Source of the DNA: Candidatus Rifleibacteriota bacterium
GTDB lineage: Bacteria; UBP17; UBA6191; JACPRK01
Assembly: GCA_016213865.1 (NCBI GenBank)
Contig: JACQZL010000077.1
Span: 1-19,082 of the forward strand
DNA: 19,082 nt
Direction of reading: 5' to 3'
In this document: piece by piece, positions 14,169 to 19,082 of the stretch
Layout: each line of letters begins with the position of its first letter
Position numbering within the stretch: the stretch's first letter is position 1
Made by a program: the position numbers and the translations under genes
The notes under the pieces: model-generated
What the model saw: only the letters and a program-made list of their open reading frames with translations
Databases searched by the model: none
Told to the model about the DNA's origin: nothing

Positions 14169-15239
14169 GTGAACGACCTGCACTCTTCGCCCGTTCCCCG
14201 CCTGACAGCCAGTCCCGGTGGCGCCGGCGTGCGCCGCCTGCCGTTCTCGGCGACGCTCGCCGTGGCGCTCGTGGCGGCCGTCCTCTACACCAGCCGGGCC
14301 TGGGGCGGGGACGACCTCGCGGCCAAGCTGCTCAACGGCAGTTTCCGTGGGGCGGCCCTCAGAGGCCTGCTCCCCGAGCGCGTGCTCGATGGCCGCGACG
14401 AGCCGGAAGCCTATGCCGACGGAGACCTCGACGGCCGCGGGGGGCCCGAGCTCGCGGTCGTCTGGCGTGGCCTCGACGCGTTGAATCTGACCGTCCTGAC
14501 AGAGAAGCCGAACGGCGGCTGGACCCAGATGGCCGAGTTCCGGCGCGAGCTTGCGGGGGTTCGCCGCCTCGAGTTCCTGACGGTGGCCGGCGGGTCGGCC
14601 CAGCCGCTCCTTGTCCACTGGCTCACCGGTGGGCCGACCGGCGAGGGTCAGGTCGAGGTCTTCGCCTGCCCGCGTGACGGTGGGCCGCTCTCCTCCGTGT
14701 TCAAGACCCGGGCCAGCCACTATCGGTTGGAAGACGTCGACGAGAACCACCGCCGAGCTCTGATCGTGAGCTCCGATACCGCGACTTCGATCGGGATTCC
14801 CCGGGTCTTCCAGTGGACAGGCGAGACTTTCGCCATGCCCGTGCGGCAGCTCCACGACTTCTATGCGGCCCAGGCACGCCGGTTCCAGGCAGAGGGCGAG
14901 AGGGCCGCACGGCTCACTCCTCGAGGGCAGCCTGCCTCTCTGTCGGCGCTCGACAACCTGCTCAACGCCGCCAAGTGCCTGGAGACCGCGGGCAAGAAGG
15001 TCGACTCTTTCCGTGCCTACCGGCGCGTTGCCTCCCTCGGCCGGTCCGGTCTGATGAGGGCGCGAAAACCCGACGTCCAGCAGCAGCTCAGAGACGCGCG
15101 CATCCTGGAGGCCCGGGACGGGATGGCCCGCCTGCTGGGCAGGCCTTCGCCGTCCCTCGCGGTCCCGAGCCCGGTCCGGTCGACGAGCACCACGACCTCG
15201 ACGACCGGCATGGCAGCCACGACGGCGACGACGGGCTGA
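14169..15239 (+). CDS. Exported protein of unknown function with FG-GAP-like motifs
   Basis: A protein of 356 residues from GTG 14169. Residues 21-46 (RRLPFSATLAVALVAAVLYT plus a following RAWG) form a signal peptide or anchor; a second GTG at 14229 would start right at this segment and is a serious alternative. The mature part has an Asp/Gly motif (ADGDLDGRGGPELAVVW, 83-99) and a related YRLEDVDENHRRALIV, as in FG-GAP/VCBS-type beta-propeller blades. A helical C-terminal half (about 225-335) follows, and the Ser/Thr-rich tail at the extreme end (TSTTTSTTG) is low-complexity. I cannot name a function. It precedes an SLH porin gene by 153 nt and may belong to the same envelope-related group. 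Confidence 0.8.
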   Translation: MNDLHSSPVPRLTASPGGAGVRRLPFSATLAVALVAAVLYTSRAWGGDDLAAKLLNGSFRGAALRGLLPERVLDGRDEPEAYADGDLDGRGGPELAVVWRGLDALNLTVLTEKPNGGWTQMAEFRRELAGVRRLEFLTVAGGSAQPLLVHWLTGGPTGEGQVEVFACPRDGGPLSSVFKTRASHYRLEDVDENHRRALIVSSDTATSIGIPRVFQWTGETFAMPVRQLHDFYAAQARRFQAEGERAARLTPRGQPASLSALDNLLNAAKCLETAGKKVDSFRAYRRVASLGRSGLMRARKPDVQQQLRDARILEARDGMARLLGRPSPSLAVPSPVRSTSTTTSTTGMAATTATTG

Positions 15240-15243
15240 GGGG

Positions 15244-15278
15244 CAGTAGCCAGTGGCCAGTAGCCGGTAGTCGGCAGC
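15244..15278. repeat. Five heptamer tandem repeats
   Basis: Five direct 7-nt units of consensus CRGTAGC begin 4 nt after the stop codon at 15239. The remainder of the 15240-15392 gap holds no gene; GAGCGTTGTTGGGGGCGCTT at 15303-15322, with further Ts behind it, is at best a weak terminator. Confidence 0.6.
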
Positions 15279-15392
15279 CGCTGGGCGGCCGAGGCCAAAA
15301 CCGAGCGTTGTTGGGGGCGCTTTTGTCAGGTCGGGGGGCTCCGATGCCGATGAAGAGAACGGGGCAGAGGCTCTGCTGCCGGTGTTCTGCCC

Positions 15393-17843
15393 GTGTCTCC
15401 TCGATTCGACGTGGAAGCCCTGTTCGGAACCATACCCGCCCGGGCAGCGCGGCGATTGCTCGCGGTGCTGGCTCTGCTCGCGTTCGCGGCGCTGCGCGTC
15501 CTGGCCCAGGACGAGGGTGCTCCGGCCCATCCCGGCCCCTTCCGCGACGTGCCCAAGGGCCACTGGGCCTTCGCCGCGGTCGAACGGCTGGCCAAGGACG
15601 GACTCTTGCCCGGATACTCGGACGGGACGTTCAAGGGCCGCCGGATTGTCACGCGCTACGACCTGGCGGTCGCCGTGAGCCGGGCGGTCGAGGAGGCCGA
15701 AAGACTGCGATCCGAGCGAGGGAAGATCCCCGACGAGGACCAGCGCCTCCTGGAGCGGCTGACGGCCGAGCTGCGTAATGAGATGACGTTGCTGGGCGTG
15801 CGGGTGGAGTCGCTCGAAAAACGCGTGATCGCCTCCGAGCAGGCGACCAACGAGCTGGAGGCGCGCCAGAGCAACATCCGGATCGAGGGCTTCTACCGGT
15901 TGCTCGAGACGTACGTCTACCGGAAGATGAGCTACAAGGAGTACCCGTTCATCGCGGAGCTCGACCCCTTCCGCAACTTCCGGGACCGCGGACTGCAGCC
16001 CCTCGAGCAGCAGATCTTCCTGCGACTGACGGGGGCCCCCTACCTGGACACGGGACTCGCCGACAACCTCGAGGTCTTCGGTGAGCTCTTGGGGGTCCTC
16101 ACGGGACCGCGGAACCTGGTTCCCAACTACCGGCTAGCCGACCCGATCTTCTCGGGGGACACGATCGACGACTTCGCGACGGGGGTGATCGACGAGCAGC
16201 GCGTCAGCTTCAACCGCGCCCACTTCGTCGCCAAGGCCAAGCGCGGGGTCACCCGGATCTTCGTCAACGAATCGGCGACGGACCTGACGGACCCGTCGAT
16301 CCTCTTCACGGTGGACCGGTTCGCGCCGTACTCCGGCGGCGAGTTCGCGGGGTCCTACAAGAAGCTGGGTTACACGGGCTCGGTGACGAAGTTGCGTGCC
16401 CTGACGGGTTCGGACCTGTCGGACCCGGACGATGTCCGGCGGGTCTTCCAGCCCTTCAACCTGGTCGACACCGACCTCTTCACGACGCGCCTGACCTATG
16501 AGCCCACCGGCTACGACCAGGGCAACCTGGGGCACATGCAGCTCTTCGGCGGGACGTTCGTGGAGCAGATCTTCGACTACAACACGCTTTTCGAGAACAA
16601 CCGCGTCATTGCCTGGGACTACCAGTGGGGCATGCACACGCACCGGCGGCAGTGGGACTCGACCTTTCAGTGGCTGCTCTCGGACGGGCGCAAGGACAAG
16701 AACGACACGGCCGCCAAGCTCGACTCGACCTACGTGTTCGGGAACTTCCTGGGAACGCTCAAGGCCTACGCCTACGGTCATGACTTCGAGAACCTGACGG
16801 GCCAGTTCCCGTTTGTGGACACTGACGTCTACTACAACTTCAAGCGCGAGCTGACCCCCGGCGTCGACCTCAACGGCGACGGCAACGTCGACCCCTACGA
16901 GGCGACGCGAGGCGAGCGGGCCGCCCGCTTGATGCTCAAGTACCACTTCCCGCAGGGCGAGCTCCCGTCGTTGCAGGACCTGACGTTGTCGAGCCTCTAT
17001 GAAATGAAGGCATGGGAGCGGGACCACAAGCACCCGACCATCAACGACGAGATCCCGGCCAGCCGCTTCCAGGGCCAGGCCCTGGCCGACCTGACCACGC
17101 GCCTGCACCTCGAGCTGTCGACCGAGCTGGAGAAGGACCTGCCGCTCGACCGCAACGGCGACGGGCTGCTGGATCGGCGCGAGGGCAAGGTCCTCAACAC
17201 GCTCCGGCTGGACTGGCGGGCCGCCAGCAACCTGAACCTGCTGGGCGAGATGCAGATCATGGACGATCTCGACTCGCGCCAGGCCGATGGTTCGCTCTTC
17301 AAGATGAAGCGCAACCGCCTGGAGGCCTCGAGCCAGCTCACGCGGGATTTCTTCCTCAAGGCGTCGACCGAGAGGATCGAGAACAGCGACCTGCAGCTCT
17401 ACGGCATCCCCGCCAAGCTGGTCGACGGACGCGACATCGACCGCCAGATCGCCGAGGCGGCCTACTCGTTCACGGACTGGGGCGCGTTCAGGGTGCTGGT
17501 GGTCTTCCAGGACACGCAGAACCGCAACTTCGATTTCGAGGACAACTTCACGCGGATCTACACCGGAGAACTGGACTTCAACTTCAGCAAGACGCTCAAG
17601 GGGCGCTACGTTCACGGGGTCCAGGACACCGACCTCGACAACGCCGGCAAGCTGCCCGTGCTGAAGAACCTGTTCATCGTGAACAACTACGCCGAGCTGA
17701 TCTACGAGCCGACCGAGGCCACGGAGCTGAGGTTGACCTACGGCAACGAGTACGAGAACCCGCTGGACCCGCTCGACAACGGGCCGGCCAAGTTCTTCAA
17801 GACCGAGAAGATCCTGCAGCTCAAGGCCCAGACGCAGTTCTGA
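15393..17843 (+). CDS. SLH-domain outer-membrane beta-barrel protein with two EF-hand-like loops
   Basis: A protein of 816 residues. The signal peptide (about 17-39) ends RVLAQD. One S-layer-homology domain follows (about 48-100: FRDVPKGHWAFAAVERLAKD, then GYSDGTFKGRR), which in diderms binds peptidoglycan-linked polymer in the periplasm. Next comes a coiled coil (about 113-160) and a long beta-strand-rich region ending ILQLKAQTQF. The terminal Phe is the outer-membrane assembly signal. This is the layout of SLH-porins such as SlpA and OmpM, which tether the outer membrane to the wall. Unusual additions are two canonical calcium-loop sequences, DLNGDGNVDPYE (492-503) and DRNGDGLLDRRE (586-597). 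Start GTG 15393 has no clear ribosome-binding site; GTG 15411 is an alternative. The lipoprotein gene starts 12 nt downstream. Confidence 0.9.
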   Translation: MSPRFDVEALFGTIPARAARRLLAVLALLAFAALRVLAQDEGAPAHPGPFRDVPKGHWAFAAVERLAKDGLLPGYSDGTFKGRRIVTRYDLAVAVSRAVEEAERLRSERGKIPDEDQRLLERLTAELRNEMTLLGVRVESLEKRVIASEQATNELEARQSNIRIEGFYRLLETYVYRKMSYKEYPFIAELDPFRNFRDRGLQPLEQQIFLRLTGAPYLDTGLADNLEVFGELLGVLTGPRNLVPNYRLADPIFSGDTIDDFATGVIDEQRVSFNRAHFVAKAKRGVTRIFVNESATDLTDPSILFTVDRFAPYSGGEFAGSYKKLGYTGSVTKLRALTGSDLSDPDDVRRVFQPFNLVDTDLFTTRLTYEPTGYDQGNLGHMQLFGGTFVEQIFDYNTLFENNRVIAWDYQWGMHTHRRQWDSTFQWLLSDGRKDKNDTAAKLDSTYVFGNFLGTLKAYAYGHDFENLTGQFPFVDTDVYYNFKRELTPGVDLNGDGNVDPYEATRGERAARLMLKYHFPQGELPSLQDLTLSSLYEMKAWERDHKHPTINDEIPASRFQGQALADLTTRLHLELSTELEKDLPLDRNGDGLLDRREGKVLNTLRLDWRAASNLNLLGEMQIMDDLDSRQADGSLFKMKRNRLEASSQLTRDFFLKASTERIENSDLQLYGIPAKLVDGRDIDRQIAEAAYSFTDWGAFRVLVVFQDTQNRNFDFEDNFTRIYTGELDFNFSKTLKGRYVHGVQDTDLDNAGKLPVLKNLFIVNNYAELIYEPTEATELRLTYGNEYENPLDPLDNGPAKFFKTEKILQLKAQTQF

Positions 17844-17855
17844 TGGAGTGACGAC

Positions 17856-18842
17856 GTGACGCGCAGAGTCCGATGGTGCATGGTGGCCGCAGCCCTGGCG
17901 GCCGTGGCGCTGGCTGGTTGCATCCAGGAGCGGACGTCCCCCGACGACCCGCCGGCGCTTGTCACCGCCCGCATCAACTTCTTCCCGGATGCCGCGCCGA
18001 TGGCTTTTCCGGCGCTGGTGCCGCCGCCGGGCCTCAAGGACAACTCGCCGATGGGCCTCAGGGCCCACATCGTGATGACCGGCTTCGAGCCCCACGAGAA
18101 CGACAACGCCTTGGTCAACAACGACGGGCACGTCGTCGTCGCGACGCGGCGCCTGGGCCCCGGGTACTTCGTCGTCAGAGGCGCCCACTACGATCTCGGG
18201 TTCGGGCCGGTCAACGTCGGCAGCCTGGGCACGGAGACTCCGGTCACCATGCTTCGCCCCTTCGACACGCTGAACCACACGCTCTCGGTCTACCAGCCTC
18301 CGCTGAACGGGGGCTTCACCGCGGAAAACGCGAACTGCGATCCCGCGACGGTCACCTTTCCGCGAGGCGTCCGGGTGATGCCGAAGGAACCGGGCCGCGC
18401 GAAGTTCGTGTTCTTCGGCGACGATCCCGTGGGCCAACTGAGCCAGGGACGCGTCGACGGCCGCGGCAACGACAGCCCGTACCCGGTGGTGGTGAGCGTC
18501 TACGTCATCGGCGACTTCAACAAGTTCCGGTTACCCACCTCGACCGAGACGAATGGGGCGATCGAGCTGCTCGACGACGGTTCTCAGTTCTGTCCGGTGT
18601 CGTCGCCGCTGGGGCCTCACGACGACCCGGCCCGGCCGGTCAGCGGGGACGAGCGGGCAGGCGATCGGGTCTTCACCCGCTACGTCCACTTTCTGCCGCC
18701 TGGCGACCTGCGCTACTGTCTCGTCGTCAACCAGAGCCCGTTGACGCTGGTCGATCCCTACCACGAGGGGGGCACCCGGGTGCGGATCGTGACGCAGGAC
18801 GAGGTGCGAGAGTTCGCGGCGTCGGTGATCACCGTGAAGTGA
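17856..18842 (+). CDS. Lipoprotein with a C-terminal Ig-like (E-set) domain
   Basis: A protein of 328 residues from GTG 17856, with GGAG 8 nt upstream. The signal sequence ends in a lipobox LAGC, with lipidated Cys22 followed by Ile, so there is no Asp inner-membrane retention signal and outer-membrane placement is likely. Residues 36-200 are beta-rich and unrecognised. Residues about 209-300 (VVVSVYVIGDFNKF, LLDDGS, GDERAGDRVFTRYV, LPPGDLRYCLVVN) resemble the Ig-like or carbohydrate-binding-module-48-type fold in which a DDG turn and a GDxxAGDxxFT motif recur. No catalytic motif is visible. It starts 12 nt after the SLH barrel stop, so the two are cotranscribed and probably act together at the outer membrane. 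Confidence 0.85.
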   Translation: MTRRVRWCMVAAALAAVALAGCIQERTSPDDPPALVTARINFFPDAAPMAFPALVPPPGLKDNSPMGLRAHIVMTGFEPHENDNALVNNDGHVVVATRRLGPGYFVVRGAHYDLGFGPVNVGSLGTETPVTMLRPFDTLNHTLSVYQPPLNGGFTAENANCDPATVTFPRGVRVMPKEPGRAKFVFFGDDPVGQLSQGRVDGRGNDSPYPVVVSVYVIGDFNKFRLPTSTETNGAIELLDDGSQFCPVSSPLGPHDDPARPVSGDERAGDRVFTRYVHFLPPGDLRYCLVVNQSPLTLVDPYHEGGTRVRIVTQDEVREFAASVITVK

Positions 18843-18858
18843 GAACGAAGAGGGCTGC

Positions 18859-18882
18859 AGGGCCGGCGGTCTCCACGGCCCT
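18859..18882 (+). terminator. Hairpin after the lipoprotein gene
   Basis: AGGGCCG (18859-18865) and CGGCCCT (18876-18882) pair around a 10-nt loop, 16 nt after the stop. No T-run follows. Confidence 0.4.
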
Positions 18883-18905
18883 CGAGCACCGGCCCCCCGA
18901 CCCCA

Positions 18906-19082
18906 GGGCGACGCAGAGAAAGGGGAAGCCGCCTTCTCTTGTTCCGTTCGCCCTACTATGGCGGGGCTCCGCCAACAAGACTGGATGGCGGCGGCTGACC
19001 CGGCTTGCGCCGGGTCAGGACCGCCAGGGACGCCGGTCCTACTGCCCTCGCGTTGCGCTCGGGCTTCCCCCTCCGTTCGTCC
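18906..19082. repeat. Palindrome-rich element at the right edge
   Basis: The complement of 18906-18931 begins CGGCTTCCCC and contains TTTCTCTGCGTCGC, which is found exactly in the right end of E1 (7145-7158). GGGGAAGCC at 18922-18930 has an inverted partner at the window end (19063-19071). Between them lie TGGCGG/CCGCCA (about 18959-18974) and a perfect 10-bp hairpin CTGACCCGGC/GCCGGGTCAG (18995-19018, 4-nt loop). I see no coding frame in 18843-19082. Confidence 0.55.

Noticed and set aside
16134..18437. A 767-codon minus-strand open frame
   Set aside because: It is the antisense shadow of the SLH barrel and lipoprotein genes, with Val/Arg/Glu-rich composition and no motif.
18883..18931. A promoter next to the repeat end at 18906-18931, by analogy with the other copies
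   Set aside because: At the expected distances the sequences are TGCTCG and CGGCCC, nothing like -35 and -10 boxes.

Overview
The window is a 19.1 kb piece of a GC-rich chromosome from a diderm (two-membrane) bacterium. Support comes from an S-layer-homology porin ending in Phe, a lipoprotein, pseudopilins and a DsbD-type reductase. No taxonomic marker gene is present. An SLH-anchored outer membrane is known from several deep lineages (for example Deinococcus-Thermus, Cyanobacteria, Armatimonadota, Synergistota and various candidate phyla), so the phylum stays open.

Left part (1-3912, + strand): the end of an unidentified gene, a broken and truncated ZIP metal transporter, then three consecutive pseudopilin-type genes (GspI/PilV-, GspJ/PilW- and GspK/PilX-like) and a secreted 466-residue protein of unknown function. 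Two apparent frameshifts fall in the first 1.4 kb. A ~550 bp spacer packed with inverted repeats follows, then a tRNA-Gln(CUG) with a good sigma70-type promoter and a GTG-started, probably leaderless, membrane Ser/Thr kinase whose outer domain carries Asp-box motifs.

Middle (6958-13665): a 180-bp nested inverted-repeat element precedes ftcD (fused formiminotransferase-cyclodeaminase), followed in the same direction by dsbD. On the minus strand lie a cpgS-like P-loop GTPase gene and an ornithine-carbamoyltransferase-family gene, probably one operon, and then a proline-rich exported protein with its own promoter.

Right part (13666-19082): a second 180-bp nested element sits between divergent promoters. 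Then come an exported protein of unknown function, an SLH outer-membrane barrel with two EF-hand-like loops, and a lipoprotein with a C-terminal Ig-like (E-set) domain; the last two are almost certainly cotranscribed. The window ends in another palindrome-rich stretch.

The most unusual signal is non-coding. Two 180-bp elements (6983-7162 and, inverted, 13937-14116) share 11-bp terminal inverted repeats, a subterminal motif at the same offset, and a core hairpin built of octamer tandem repeats. Their conserved end, including one exact 30-bp copy pair (4380-4409 and 13935-13964), lies 43-44 nt before the predicted -10 box of the tRNA-Gln, ftcD and cpgS-like promoters; the 11-bp core alone lies 44 nt before that of the gene at 14169.
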